Assembly: GCF_947179165.1 (NCBI RefSeq)
Contig: NC_077245.1
Span: 36,449,286-36,513,285 of the forward strand
Reading direction: 5' to 3'
DNA from: Solanum dulcamara
Lineage: Eukaryota > Streptophyta > Magnoliopsida > Solanales > Solanaceae
DNA: 64,000 nucleotides
The notes beneath the pieces are model-generated. The model searched no databases. It was not told the origin of the DNA and saw only the letters and a program-made list of their open reading frames with translations. A program made the position numbers and the translations under genes. Of this stretch, positions 25,999 to 38,106 are shown piece after piece. How positions within the stretch are numbered: the stretch's first letter is position 1; the number at the start of each line of letters is the position of its first letter.

Positions 25999-27390
25999 AT
26001 GCCTCCAAGGAAAGCAACCATTGCCCAGAAGGGCAAGTTAGCAGCGGGGGAAACCATTTAGACCCCAAGAGTTACTTGGGCTCGTGCCCAGTCTATGCCG
26101 GGGATTGTGCTCCAGTCGGCAAGCTTTATTACGCCGCCACCTCAAGAGGAATTTAGAGCAGCAGCAGCTCTTTGTCCTGAGACCCCAGTACCTAAGCCTC
26201 CAGCCCCACATCCAGGGTCGAAAGATAGGGCCATAAGAGTTGCGGTTCAGTTGCTGACTAGGATAATGGCAGGACAGGCTCGGAGGCATAGGCTAGAAGC
26301 CGATGATGTAGATAGATGTGACAGCTTGAGGGTTTGTGACTTCTTTACTTGTAACCCTCCAGATTTTATGGGTTGAGACCCGTGGAGGACCTATAAGAGT
26401 TCATTCGACAGATGCAACATACATTGAGAATACTTAGGGCTTCTAAGACTGAGTCTGTTGAATTGGCTTCATATCGGCTGCGTGACATAGCCATTAATTG
26501 GTACGAGTCCTGAGAATTATCAAGGGGCGAGGGTGCTCCTTTAGTAGTCTGGGATGAGTTTGTGGAAGCCTTCCTTAGCCACTTTCTACCTTCAGAAATG
26601 AAGTGAGCCAGAGTTGATAAATTCTTATAGTTGAGGCAAAATGGCAGGAGCATTAGGGATTACAGCCTTGAGTTTGACTCGTTAGAGAGACATGCACCCA
26701 CTATTGTAGCTGATATGGCTGATAGGGTGCATCGCTATGTGATAGGGCTAGATCATCACTTGATTGATAGATGTATGTCTATGGCTTCTCAGAGAGACAG
26801 GGATATTGATTGAGTACAGGCGTATGCACAAGGGGTGGAGGATCGGCACGGAGGGCGACAACCCAATAGAGATTATAATAGGGGTCAGCATAAGAAAGCT
26901 AGGTCGGGTTGTTATTTGGTGAAATTTCGAGGCGAGCAACCTCAGTAGTATAGTAGGTATCTTTCCCAGCAATCCTGGAGTACACCCTCATAGTTCACGG
27001 ATAGGGGGTTGGTAGCATAGTGTATTCAGGAGCCGGTTAGAGCTCCTGGGTTTCAGGCTCATAGATTAACAGGGGTTTGCGTCAGTCGAGGACACCTTTG
27101 CCTTAGTGTCTTTGTTGTGGAGGGGCTCATATTGGGGAATGCCATTTTGTGATAGGTGCTTGTTTCACTTACAGTCGGCAAGGCCACATCATGAGAGAGT
27201 GTCCACTCAGGGGTAACCTAAGGGGTGCAGCTCAGCCTACTAAGTCAGTTGCTGGTTCTTCTTTTTTGGTGGTTGTACGCCCTCTAGGATAGGGTATTCA
27301 GACACCAGCAGGTCGTGATAGAGGCCGTGGTGGAACTTTTAGTTCTAGCAATCCTTCGAATTCACATCTACGCCTTATCTAGTAGACAGG
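25999..27390 (+). pseudogene. Chromovirus gag pseudogene, copy A
   Basis: The start chosen is the ATG at 25999, giving MPPRKATIAQKGKLA, typical of Tekay/Del-like gag. An in-frame TAG follows near 26058. The core reads HTLRILRASKTESVELASYR and WYES, then a stop where Trp is expected (TGG to TGA), then GEGAPLVVWDEFVEAFLSHF and DYSLEFDSLERHAP. The zinc knuckle near 27158-27205 reads CFTYSRQGHIMREC: the second Cys of CX2CX4HX4C is Tyr. Several further stops occur. No protease or polymerase follows, so pol was lost from this copy. Confidence 0.8.
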
Positions 27391-28459
27391 ATCAGGAGGC
27401 GTCACCAAATATAATTATAGGTATATTATCAACTTTTTTTCCAGAATATATATGCATTGATATTGGGAGCCCTGTATGGCGGTAATATGATATGGTACAT
27501 ATATATATACATGTCGGCCTTGTGAGGCACTATTGGTATTTCCTGCGTGCAGGTTTTTGAGATGGTAAGAAATACAAAGGAAACTCTTCTCAAATTTTCC
27601 TAGAAATAAAAGGAGAAGAAGATACAATGTTGTAGTATGCCTTGTCCATAATAAGAATGAGATTTGACTAAACTACGAGTAAGGCTGACCTTGAGAAATA
27701 AGTTAATGACCAAAGTGATGGTAATAGTAATGAGGAAGTCAATATAGGTATAGAAAAAGAATCTGGAAAAGACTAGTGAGACTAAGGGATGATTTAGAGA
27801 TGACACCTAGATCTGGATAGAACAACATATTAAGGCACCAACTGAGTTGATATACCGGGATAAACGGTGATGACCTAATTACTGATTGGGAGGAACAGAA
27901 TATGGCAGTAAAGGCACTGCTACATTAAGGATATTACTCGAGTATGAATGTTCAAGACTGAAGTTGGTGCTGTATATTGAGGATTCTAAGCACCTCATGG
28001 TTGTATTAAGGTTTCGTACATGGGTAACCCAAAGTATAAGTTATGTAAAGGAAGATATGGAAATGGCGTAGTATACTAAATAGGTTGGAAAGGACTCACG
28101 TGCATTTGGAAAGTTACAAATAAACAAACAATAACATGGATACACCCTAAAGGGGGGAGATGGACAAGAGAAGTACAAGCATACTAGCTCTAACGCACCG
28201 GAGCCCATCAAAACTCCGAAGTTAAGCATGCTTGGGCGAGAGTGGTACTAGGATGGATGACCCCTAGAAGCGAAATAGGAAATGAAACACAAATATCCAT
28301 ACTTATATCTTACATCTATAAGTAATACTAACCTTTGAAACTTTGATATCGATTGCTCGATGAAAGTATATGTTATGGAAATGGGATAAAGGAACTCTTC
28401 ATATAGTTGGTATAAGATCCGGAGAAAGGTTTGGGTTCACATTTGAGGATGAATGTTCT
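27391..28459 (+). mobile_element. Remaining internal region of copy A
   Basis: After gag the sequence jumps to the block that lies near 17430-17600 in copy C (GAGCCCTGTATGGCGG, then GTCGGCCTTGTGAGGCA and GTGCAGGTTTT). It then runs through the 5S-like block to sequence matching 21415-21595, which ends in the polypurine tract. The pol region is absent. Confidence 0.6.
28176..28269 (+). pseudogene. Partial 5S rRNA-derived sequence, sense, copy A
   Basis: About 94 bp. ATACTAGCTCTAACGCACCG leads into AGCCCATCA, then ACTCCGAAGTTAAGCATGCT covering box A, GGGCGAGAGTGGTACTAGGA and TGGATGACC. It stops before the last 25 or so nucleotides of 5S. It is closer to functional 5S than the other three copies and lies in sense with its host element, so it may be a separate capture. 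Confidence 0.82.
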
Positions 28460-28473
28460 AAAGGGGGGAAGGA
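28460..28473 (+). other. Polypurine tract, copy A
   Basis: AAAGGGGGGAAGGA immediately before the LTR start at 28474. Confidence 0.82.
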
Positions 28474-29045
28474 TGTTACACCCCGTACTTTTGTACCTTG
28501 GAACTCTTCTTAAGCTTCTTAAGTTTCTGGGAAGGCTTTTAAGTTTCATAGAAGTTGTCATGTGAGTCGGATAATTTATAACTCTATCAAAGAATCCTAA
28601 ACAAAGGAGAATGAGATACTCCATAATAGAGAAGTTTAGAAATAGGGTTATGAGAATCCGAAAGAAGTTGGATGTCAAATAGTGATTTGTAGGACTCGAA
28701 TTACTCATGTAAGCCACCAACTTGGACTTCTTACATAACAAAGATACTTGAGTAAACATCAATCTTAAGTAGCAAGGAATGCATAGGCTCATAAAGTAAG
28801 GCGAAATTACGAACCCGCGGAAGAGAAATAAGGAGACGACGCGCCTACTAAAAGCAAGTAGGTGATGCACCTACTTGGACAAGCAGGTGATGCACCTACT
28901 TAGGGTCAAGTAGGTGATGCATCAGCTTAGGTGGACCCCCACACCGCCATGTGGCAGCCAAGGATTGGAGGCATGATTGAGGTGGCGCCCTAGGGGGCTA
29001 CCACGTGTCACCCCTAGGGGGATGCCACATGTAACCTCCTAAGGG

Positions 29046-29098
<53 letters not shown>

Positions 29099-31820
29099 TA
29101 AGTTACTAATACTTCAGCTCTTTGTTCAAAAAATATCAGCAACAACAAACAGAACAAAACCCTAAGCTAACAGAGAAAAGGGTGACGGCCTAGGAGAAAA
29201 AATAAGGTAAGTCTCGATTTCATTCCATAAATTAATTATATAGCGTATACCAAGATGTTATGGAGGTATTATTATTATAAAATCATGGCTTGGTTCAGTA
29301 CAAAACGGACAGCAAGCAGCCATGGCATTTAAATCGCGCTAGAAAAGTTCCGAGGTGGTATTTTGGCGAGTTTTGGCCAATTTAGGGTAAGGTAAGGTAT
29401 TCCCTTACAATTTGAAGTTTATGGTGTTGTTATAGGGTGTATTAAACACCTTTTATGCAGCTGGAAGTGTAATAAAGTCGTGGGAATACTTGACGTTCGA
29501 AATAATCTTAATTGGAATCGTTATAGTTAAATTGTAATCGAAATGAGGCGTTGTGCGTGTGGGGGATGCTGCTGGTCATGTGGTGCTTCTTTACGGTGAT
29601 GGAATATGTATTAAAAGAGGTGTGGGTGATTCTGGTTGCATACACCCGCCCCTCCATTTCGTACGATTAAAAGTATTGCAAAATAGAAACTTAAAACCCT
29701 CTTTTGATATCATAGTTTTGGGCGATTAGCTTGGAACTTTTATTGCGTCGTATTGTGGTATTTATATGTTGTATATCTGTTGGTTGTTGTGTTTTTTGAG
29801 GCTGCAAAGGTTTGGGGGTAAAACAGAATTGTTTATAGGGCATATTATGGGGAAGGTGCTGCCCGATTTCCGTTAACCCCTTAACTAACTAAGGAACTAA
29901 TCGAGAAGGCGAGCGAGGAAACGAGTTCTATGAATAATCATAGGTAATCTAAGATGCTTAAAAGTCTAAGGTTGTTGATACTTGCATTGCTTCTATGTTA
30001 AATAGGTTTGGAGGACGATGATGTGAACGTGATTAAAAAAAGTTCGTAAGAGGTATGTGAAGCAACTTTCTATCTCTTTGCATGATTTTGGCATAAGTAT
30101 GTAAAGCTATCTTTCTCTGCTCTTGGCATGTTTTCAAGTTAAGTAGTGAATGATACGATCTTGAGGGTTAATCTAATCATAAATGCCAAGCATACTTCGC
30201 GACCCTTATTTACTTCTTAACGAAAGCACTCCTACAGTAATCGAACTAGGGCTTCTCAAGCCTTCGATATGTTAGGAAGTTAGGAGTATGTAAAGTCTAC
30301 GTGGATTATGTATGTAATGTGGGAATAATTTCATTCATAGAACCCCGAGTAGGGTTCGTCAATCTTATTCACTTCTCGATATTAGAACCCCTGCGATAGT
30401 TGAGTTGTGGACTTGTAAGTCTTCTACATGATGAAAAGTTGTACACGTGAAACCTATCCCTTCCTTCTCTTGAAATAGTTTGATGTAAGTGAAGCGATAT
30501 ATGATATGAGTTAGAGGTGATTCCATTTATAGGTTTTGGGTATACCTCATGACTTGTACTCACTTCTTAAGGTTAGGCTTCTTAAAATGGTTAAACTCCT
30601 ATTCCTCGAGCCTTCTATATGTTGAATAATGATTGGAGGAGTAAGCTCCTATACCTAGAGTCTCTTTGACACATCTTATGATGATATTCGGGAGATGTTT
30701 GTTATGCTACTAAGTTTTTATGTGCACGTATATGCATTATATTATATAGGGATCGGGTCGTATGTTTCGCGGCACTAACAAGTTATATGTATAGGGATCG
30801 GGCCGTCTATTCCGCGGTACTAACATGTTATATGTATAGGTATCGTGATGTATGTTCTTCGGCACTAACGTGTTATTTATATAGGGATCGGGCCGTACGT
30901 TCCTCAGCACTACCATGTTATGTTATACATACGGATCAGGCCGAACGCTCCTCGGCACTAACCTGTTATATATATGGTTCGGGTTGTATGTTCCACAACA
31001 CTAATAGTATGCATATGCCTAAGATGATAAAATTATGCATTTGTACACCAAGACCACGAGCGGGCCGGATATGGTATGTGATAATGATATACAGGACCTT
31101 ATCTTGTGAGGTGCAGGTATAGTGTTTTGTTAAATGTTATACTTGCCCCCTGCACCCTTATGGTAACTGTAATTTCCTTGTGATGTTTTGTTATTTACAT
31201 ACTCAGTACATATGTCGTACTGACCCCCCATTCTCCGGGGGGCTGCGTTCATGCCTGCAAGTACAGATACACAGCTTGGGGATCCATCAGCATAGGAGTC
31301 CCACCCAACGGTCCAGAAGTGCTTCTTTGTGCGGGAGCCTAATTTTGGTACTAAACCCTGATGTATACCTTTTTGTTCACGGGTACGGCGGTGGCCCTGT
31401 CCCGCCTTATGTTACTGTTGTTTTCTTTTACTCTTAAAGGTCTGTGGATATGTACGTGGGATACATATAGGTTGTGTATGAGATGTATATAAGCTATATA
31501 TAAGATGTATATGGACTATATATGAGATGTATATGGGTTGTACAGGAGCTGTATACAGGTTGTGTATATATGTATGTACAGTTATGCCTACATAAACTGT
31601 GTTTTGGGGCATTCCCTTGTCGTGACAGCCTTGTCGGCTCCTAGGTATACTTGTTATGGGATGAACCCATATGTTCTGATAGCCTCGTCGGCTTATGTGT
31701 TTTCTTACCTGTTGTTACATTATGAGTGAAAAAGGAGAAAGAATTACTTACGAGCGGTAGGTGTACAAGCGAGTGTCCAGTTCGGGCACCCATCACAGCC
31801 TACAGAGTTGGGTCGTGACA
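28474..31820 (+). repeat. 3' LTR of chromovirus copy A
   Basis: A complete LTR of 3347 bp, starting TGTTACACCCCGTAC and ending GGGTCGTGACA at 31820. No primer site follows, which makes it the 3' LTR. The promoter TATA has grown to an (AT)n run of about 47 bp at 29048-29094. The region 30368-31453 is nearly identical to 24340-25425 in the 5' LTR. Confidence 0.87.
29048..29094 (+). repeat. (AT)n microsatellite at the LTR TATA position
   Basis: About 23 AT units where the partner LTR at about 23028 has a short TATATATAT. The TATA element has expanded in this copy. Confidence 0.9.
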
Positions 31821-32089
31821 ATAAAAAGAAGGATAAAGAGGATAAAATAAATAAAAAGGTAAAGTTGGCAGGGCATGAGCCCAGTCACCAGAAAAATGGT
31901 AATGGAAAGCGGTGACTCTTTCAGAAGAGGTCTTCTGGATATGCACCATCATTAGAAAGTGCACTCGCATCGAACAACAGGAATGACCAGAGGTCACAAA
32001 GTAACAAACATTTCTGAGCTCAGGTTTCTCCATCTCAAGTAAGTGTATCCTAAGGTTTTTCGCGTTAAGCGTCTTGTGGTAAGTGTGCT
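31821..32089. other. Unassigned spacer
   Basis: Starts with an A-rich, AAGGATAAAGAGGATAAAA-like stretch directly after the LTR end. No gene or repeat boundary was recognised. It may be part of the LTR of the next element that is missing from the partner. Confidence 0.4.
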
Positions 32090-32927
32090 AATATTTAAAC
32101 TTGCGCACGAGTTTACCTTCTGGGCATATGGGGTCCAGTTATGTGTAGTTAGCTTGTAAATTATTTTAATTGGGATATTTTCTACACTTGTGTACATTAC
32201 ATTTCATTACTTTATGTTAGATTTATGCTCTTGACTTTTGGTCTGTCCTATTCAAGCTTAGTCAGCCTATGATGCCTACTAGGTACCTATTATTTTGTAC
32301 TCATACTAAACTTTGTATCTATTTTTTTTAATGTAGGTTCAAGGACCAGAGGCAGGAGTTGATTCCAACTTGTACAGGAGACGGGGGTAAGCACTTGGCG
32401 TTTTGTATTGTTTCGTTCTCAGTCGATATGTATATTTGACTAATCTTTTGTTTTTGAGACAAGTCTTATTTCTGTGTCCTCTCGTAGGTTTACCGCTTTA
32501 CTAGTACCTAGATAGCACCTTTTGTATCAGGGATAAGTTAGTCGACCTTAACAGGTTAGCTGGCTTACCCACCTACTTTAGATTGGAGGTAAGTCTCTCA
32601 TGTTCCCCTACTTGTACTTGTACTATTACTTTTACATATAATAATGAAAATTTCGAGAAAAAAAAGTCTTATTTCTGTGGTCCACTTTTGGGACTACTCT
32701 TTTATATAGTCGGCTCTGTACTAGTGATTTCTAAGTTCTGGAAGGGATCAATTGTATATATTTATTTTGGCTTGTTTTCGCTTATTATCTTGTTTATCTT
32801 AGAATTGCTTACTCTTGTTTAGTTTCTATCCTTAATCCCATTACTTGTTATTCTGATTTACAGGTTGGCTAACCTACTAGTGGGTTATAGAAGGTGCCAA
32901 CATGGCTTAAGAAATCAGGTCATGATA
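32090..32927 (+). repeat. 5' LTR (3' portion) of chromovirus copy F
   Basis: Similar to 35843-36517 from the shared start TTTAAACTTGCGC, through GTGTAGTTAGCTTGTA and GCATTACATTTCATTA-type blocks, to the end at 32927. It is followed by a degenerate primer site. It has no resemblance to the TGTTACACCCC LTRs, so this is another family. The 5' limit is uncertain. Confidence 0.7.
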
Positions 32928-32930
32928 AAT

Positions 32931-32942
32931 TGGTATTAGAGA
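32931..32942 (+). other. Primer binding site, copy F
   Basis: TGGTATTAGAGA, two changes from TGGTATCAGAGC, three bases after the LTR end. Confidence 0.7.
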
Positions 32943-33132
32943 CCCTGATTCACCGGTCTCGTTTGTATAGAGCTAACATCTAGTAGAGTCTTGCGGATGT
33001 GCAAAAACGTCCGTAACTTATCTTCGTCAGGCTACAAGATGTCATTAGGAAGAATTCTCACTTTGTTTTTCTTTTGTGAAGCATGTGTTTTATTTGTTCC
33101 TTGAAATCTTACTTGTTTCACTCTTTCACAGG

Positions 33133-34340
33133 ATGGCTCGCATGCGTGGCACAACATGTATGGATGATGCACTCAGGCTCAAAAATAGAGCCCCAGCTAA
33201 GGGTACAGACCGACCTAGAGGTCGTGCGAGGGCTGCAGCACCAGCCCACAAAAATAAGACTTCAGAGATCGAGGAGGAGCATCAAGCAATATTTGTACCT
33301 CCATATTTAGTGGGGCCAGGACCAACCCAGCCACCGCCACACTAGTTGCAGCCCCAAAGCTTTATGCCATGTTCGCCTAGATTTCAGTTGTAGTAGGTGA
33401 GATGAGGTAGGCACAATCTCAAGCCCCAGCCCCAACACGGTAAGGTCATCCTGTAGTAGTGGCCCTAGGGTTGAGCCACTACCAGCTCATATGGCTGCAT
33501 AATTGAATTTAAATAATGGGGTTATGCCACTGCAGAAGTAGAAGATGCTTGGGGTATTTAAGAGACTATCAGTGCTAATATTTACTAAGATAATTGGGGA
33601 GGACTCCCATGAGTTCTTGACTACATGATGGGAGAAACTTCACTCCTTAAGCCTTGTGGAGTCGAGCAGAGCTGACTTTACAACACTCGTACTTGCAGTT
33701 AAGGTCAGGTGGGTCACCTTGTATATCTTGGGATGAGTTTTCATGGGCTTTCTTGTCCCATTTTATACCACAGAGCTTCAGGGACAGGCTTTTTGATTAG
33801 TTCTCCTGATTGGAGAAAGGCTTCATAACTATCTTAGAGTACGAGGTGAGATTCCATGATTTGTCTCGCTATGCCACCATGATCTTACCTATGGAGGAAG
33901 AAAGAGTTTGTTGCTTTGTATATGGGTTGCGCTACAGATTGAGGGTTGGTATGGAGCATCTGGTTTTAGTAGGCCTTTCATTTCTTAATATGATCGACCA
34001 TGCTTGGTCCATGAAGCATATTCATCATGAGGCCCAAGGTGCGGCGATAAAAGGGTTCTCTACTAGGGCAGTTACATTGGGTCTCAGACTAGAGGGAGGG
34101 ACTCTTAGGATAGGTACCATCAGAGATTCTAGCAAGGTCAATCTAGTATGTCTGTTTAGGTGGCATTACTTGTTTCTAAGGGCAGCCAGCATCAGTAAGG
34201 TGGTCCTAGCAAGGGCCAGAGATCGAAGGGATCACATATGGGTTCTTCAGGCCATGGTGGCCATATCTTTATAGGTCAATCTTTTCAAGGATGTTATGAC
34301 TGCGGCAGCTTAGACCATTGGTCTTGAGAGTTCCCCTTCC
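33133..34340 (+). pseudogene. Chromovirus gag pseudogene, copy F
   Basis: Starts MARMRGTT at 33133 with an Arg/Ala/Pro-rich N-terminus. At 33810-34274 the core reads LEYEVRFHDLSRYATMILP, VCCFVYGLRYRLRVGMEHLV and HIHHEAQGAA. A frame change follows. The zinc knuckle near 34288 reads CYDCGSLDHWS and then a stop (CGA to TGA is likely), and the last Cys is lost. Other stops lie at 33343 and beyond. It is clearly dead. Confidence 0.78.
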
Positions 34341-34489
34341 AGTTAGAGTCGGGATGGCCAACGGGGTGCTAGAGGTGGAGCACAGAAGGCAGGTAGGTAG
34401 TATATTAGACACACCAGGTAGAGGTTCCCAGGGCCATTTCTATACGGCCCCAGTAAGGGGCAGAGGCTGAGGCATCCGACGATGTCATC

Positions 34490-34760
34490 ATAGGTATAGT
34501 TTTATTATGGCACCAGCCTGCCATATATTTATTTGATTCGAGATCCACTTTTTCGTATGTATCTATTTATTATGATCCATGGTTTGGTATGAGGTTAGAG
34601 TCCTTGGTAGAGACACTTCATGTTTTGACCCCGGTGGGTGAGTCTTTAATAGTGGATTAGGTGTTACGGTCTTGCTTAGTGACCATCCAAGGTTATGATA
34701 CTAGAGTCGATCTTATTCTACTAGACATGTTAGATTTTGATGTAATTCTGGCCCCATATT
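34490..34760 (+). pseudogene. Aspartic protease remnant, copy F
   Basis: The reading LLWHQPAIYLFDSRSTFSYV, then LTPVGESLIVD, SCLVTIQGYDT and LLDMLDFDVIL, matches chromovirus protease. The active-site DSGST is DSRST here (codon 34541-34543, Gly to Arg). After DFDVIL near 34755 the similarity ends abruptly, where reverse transcriptase would be expected. The polymerase and integrase part has been deleted. Confidence 0.75.
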
Positions 34761-35842
34761 CCTATTTTTTCTCTAAAATCGGTTCATCTCTAAATTTAGT
34801 AATTCTAATGTCAAAATGATTGTATTGACATTGCGTACCTATATTTGATAGCATGGCAGCATTCGGAGACCGTCCGAAGGGGAAAAGCTCTGATTCAATA
34901 ATTTTGGAGCACATGTGATCAACCTACAAGTAGGTTATGGCTTCTTTATCTTTAGATTGAGCTTGAAATGTGAATCCTTGTTGATTAGATTGATTTGGGT
35001 CCAGTAGCTATTGAATCATGCTTAGAAGTTTAGAAGTCATATTTTAGGCCTATTTCGGGGGTTTAACGGGTACTTGTGAACTTGCTACTTGCCTTTATTG
35101 ATCATGCATGCCTTGTGGTGTATGTGAATATGTGATTTATTGTTTAATTGAAGCATGTTTGGCCTTAGTCTAGGTTTGACCAGTGCTTGCCTTAAAATTG
35201 CATGATTCGAATCTGATAGACCTTAGGTTTACCCCGACGTCACTTCAGCCGGCTTAGATCCTTGTAGATGGAGTAGCAGACTTGAGTTTGATAGCTTAAG
35301 CCTTATCTAGGTAGTACACTCGCTCCAACGACTTTGTATCTTTACATCTCTAATTCTACATCTTTACGAGTTTCGGTAGTGACACTAAGTTCCGTTTTGC
35401 GATTCAAGATTGCTTTGGGATTCAGATCAGATAAGTTAATTGATTAGCTAGGTGTGGACGGTGTTACACAGATATTAATGACTATGGACCGTTGGGAACA
35501 CTTGTAGTAGCTATATTTGGCACTTTTGTCAGGCATCTAGATTCAAGCTCCAGCCTCGACCGAATAGACCCTTTCGAAGAGCATCCGGTTAGAGGTCCGG
35601 CCACAATCATTCAAATCTTTATTAAGAGCATCCGATAAGAGTTCTGGCTTCAGTCGTTTGATATTTCTGATTGGCTACTTTGATACTTCTGGTATGCATT
35701 CGTTTAGAGGTTTGGTCTCTATTCATTCAGATTCTATCGATTTGGTTCGAAATTCTGGTTATACATTGTTCGGTCTTGGGTTCTCATATTCAATCCTTGG
35801 TAGTTATTGCTATTTTGTGTACTTATCCAGCTTATATTTAGG
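34761..35842 (+). repeat. Probable 5' part of the copy F 3' LTR
   Basis: About 1.1 kb with no coding signal between the truncated protease and the block shared with the other LTR. Position alone suggests it is untranslated sequence and the upstream part of the 3' LTR; the left LTR lacks this part. The start is unknown. Confidence 0.45.
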
Positions 35843-36517
35843 TTTTTTATTTAAACTTGCGCAGAAGTGTACCTTTTAGGCTTATGGGGGTCTAGTTAGG
35901 TGTAGTTAGCTTGTAGTTTATTTTAGTTAGGATCTTTTCTACACTCATGTGCATTACATTTCATTATCTTATGTTATATTTCCGCTTTTGACCTTTGTTA
36001 CTTCCTATTCCTACTTTTCATATTGATTTTACTTTTCAAGCTCAATCGGCCTATGATGCCTCCTGGGTACCTATTGTTTTGGTATTCATACTACACTCTA
36101 CATCTGTTTTCGTGATACAAGATCGAGCACCAGCGGCCAACGCTGATTCAAGCTTGTAGCAGGCTGATCCAGAGAAGGGGTGAGCACTTGGCATTTTGTA
36201 CTGTTCCGGTCTCCATCTGTATATATATTTGACTAGTCATTTATTTTTTAGACAAGTCATTTTTATTTGTTCACTTTTGGGACTTGTAATCTTTTAAATA
36301 GTCAACTCTGTACTAGTGACTTCCAGGTTCTAGGAGAGATCAATTGTATATATTTATTTTGGCTTGTTTCTGCTTATCTATCTTGTTTATCTTAGAATTG
36401 CTTATTCTTGTTTAGTTTCTATCCTTAAACCCATTACTTGTTCCAGATTACAGGTTGACTTACCTACTGGTGGATTATAGTAGTTGTCATCATAGCTCAA
36501 GCAATTGAATCGTGACA
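35843..36517 (+). repeat. 3' LTR (3' portion) of copy F
   Basis: Matches 32090-32927 in order and ends GAATCGTGACA at 36517. No primer site follows. Several small gaps separate the two LTRs, so the insertion is old. Confidence 0.72.
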
Positions 36518-36789
36518 AAGACAAATTCAAATCTTCTAAATATAAAATACAAACATACCTTGAAGATAAAATTTACAAAAAAAAAGTTAATTAGAAAACA
36601 ACACACATAAATTTCAAATTGAACAAGAAAGCGAGATATACAAGAGAGAGGGAAGGGGAGGATGGAGAATGGGAAAAGGGGCGATTTGGGTTGTTTGATT
36701 GAAGGGAAAATAGGTTTTTAATTGGGTTTAAAATTTTGGGAAACTTGCATAAATCACATAGTGTAAAGAGCTAATTATCATTTTTTTTC

Positions 36790-37000
36790 TATTCTTTTTC
36801 AATTTACAGAATCCCTTAAAAACATAGTAATCCGGATACATTAACTCAATAATCCGGATACATTAATTAGGATTTTATTATATAATTTATGAATCAGAAT
36901 TAATGTTTCCGGATTACTAAATTAACGTATCCGGATTATTGAATTAATGTATCCGGATGGAAAGAAGAGATTTTTGTAATTTATTGAAATTGATGGGAGT
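36790..37000. repeat. Foldback / MITE-like inverted repeat
   Basis: The arms 36830-36867 and 36921-36958 are 38 bp each and pair with two mismatches. Each arm contains two copies of ATCCGGATACATTAAT-like sequence, and the loop is about 53 bp. Weaker inverted similarity extends outward through CAATTTACAG (left) and GTAATTTATTG (right). The ends and target duplication could not be fixed. Confidence 0.65.
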
Positions 37001-37094
37001 AATGGAAAATATGGTATTTAAAGAAGTGTAATTAGCTATTTTTTTTCTAAAACTTTTGGAGGGAAATTTTGTGCTTTGCAATTTTTCATTTACT

Positions 37095-37134
37095 TTTTAT
37101 TTATTTATTTATTTGGGGGGGGGGGGGGGAGGGG
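37095..37134 (+). repeat. (ATTT)n then a G15 tract
   Basis: A TTTA-type microsatellite runs straight into fifteen consecutive G (37115-37129), then A and four more G. Such a run can form a G-quadruplex and is also a place where assemblies often err. Confidence 0.85.
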
Positions 37135-37339
37135 CGAATTTTGGGGTTTCGGTCTAAATGAGGAAGGTTTTTAAATCCTTATAATTATCTTTTCTTTCAA
37201 TTTTTAGCATAAGAACATTATATAAAAATTAATATGAATAAAATTTTAATGATTGAAATTCTGTCTAAAAATCTTCTGCATGTGTTGACACAAAAATTCA
37301 CTAAAAAGTTATTTTCGTCAAAAATATACTATTATTTTA

Positions 37340-37340
<1 letters not shown>

Positions 37341-37411
<71 letters not shown>
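37341..37411 (+). repeat. (TACA)n(TA)n microsatellite
   Basis: Three TACA units, then about 29 TA units. Confidence 0.95.
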
Positions 37412-37414
<3 letters not shown>

Positions 37415-38106
37415 CTTATTTAAATTTAGTGATATAATCATAAATTCATCATTGTTTTATGATTGTGTAGCTATAAAGTGTATAAATCATTGAAATTATT
37501 ATTATTAATTTATCAAAACAAGATGTACCATAACGATCGCATTATTTTTTATACATATTAGCATTTATCGAAAATCAAACTTTTGGATATATGAAATTAT
37601 TATAATTACGTATTTGGAATGATTAGAGGTCATAACATAAAACAATAGCAGAAAAATCTAGTAAAGTAAACAAATATCCCCGTAATTCTTAAATGTTTTA
37701 TGAATACTTTTTAAAAAAAAAATAAGTGCATACATTAAAAAATATAAGTAAACACTTACTTTAAAATAATAATAAAATATCAAAAACTCGGATTTCATAT
37801 AAAGAGCGATCCACAAAAGCCTTCTTTCTTGGAATAGAGCTCACCAACATAAATATCTTTATAAATTTTAATTAAAGAATTGATTATACATTAAAAATAA
37901 ACTACAATTGACATCCAAAGGCAACATGTTTGATAAGATAAAATATGGGCTTGATAAATTTGAGGTTATAAGTACTGTATACAAATGAAGTATTGTTGAC
38001 GACTACCCTTGTTTTCTTTTGTATTTAAATTTTGTTATTTGAAATTTAATTAATTTTTTATTTATGTATAATTACTATCTAATCACTTATTTATTTAAAT
38101 TATATT
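37412..38106. other. AT-rich intergenic DNA
   Basis: Very AT-rich with short homopolymer runs. I see no gene, RNA or clear repeat in it. Confidence 0.6.

Noticed and set aside
28373..28870. 165-residue minus-strand open frame
   Set aside because: It crosses the polypurine tract and LTR start of copy A in antisense. Similar antisense frames occur in other LTRs, with no known domain.
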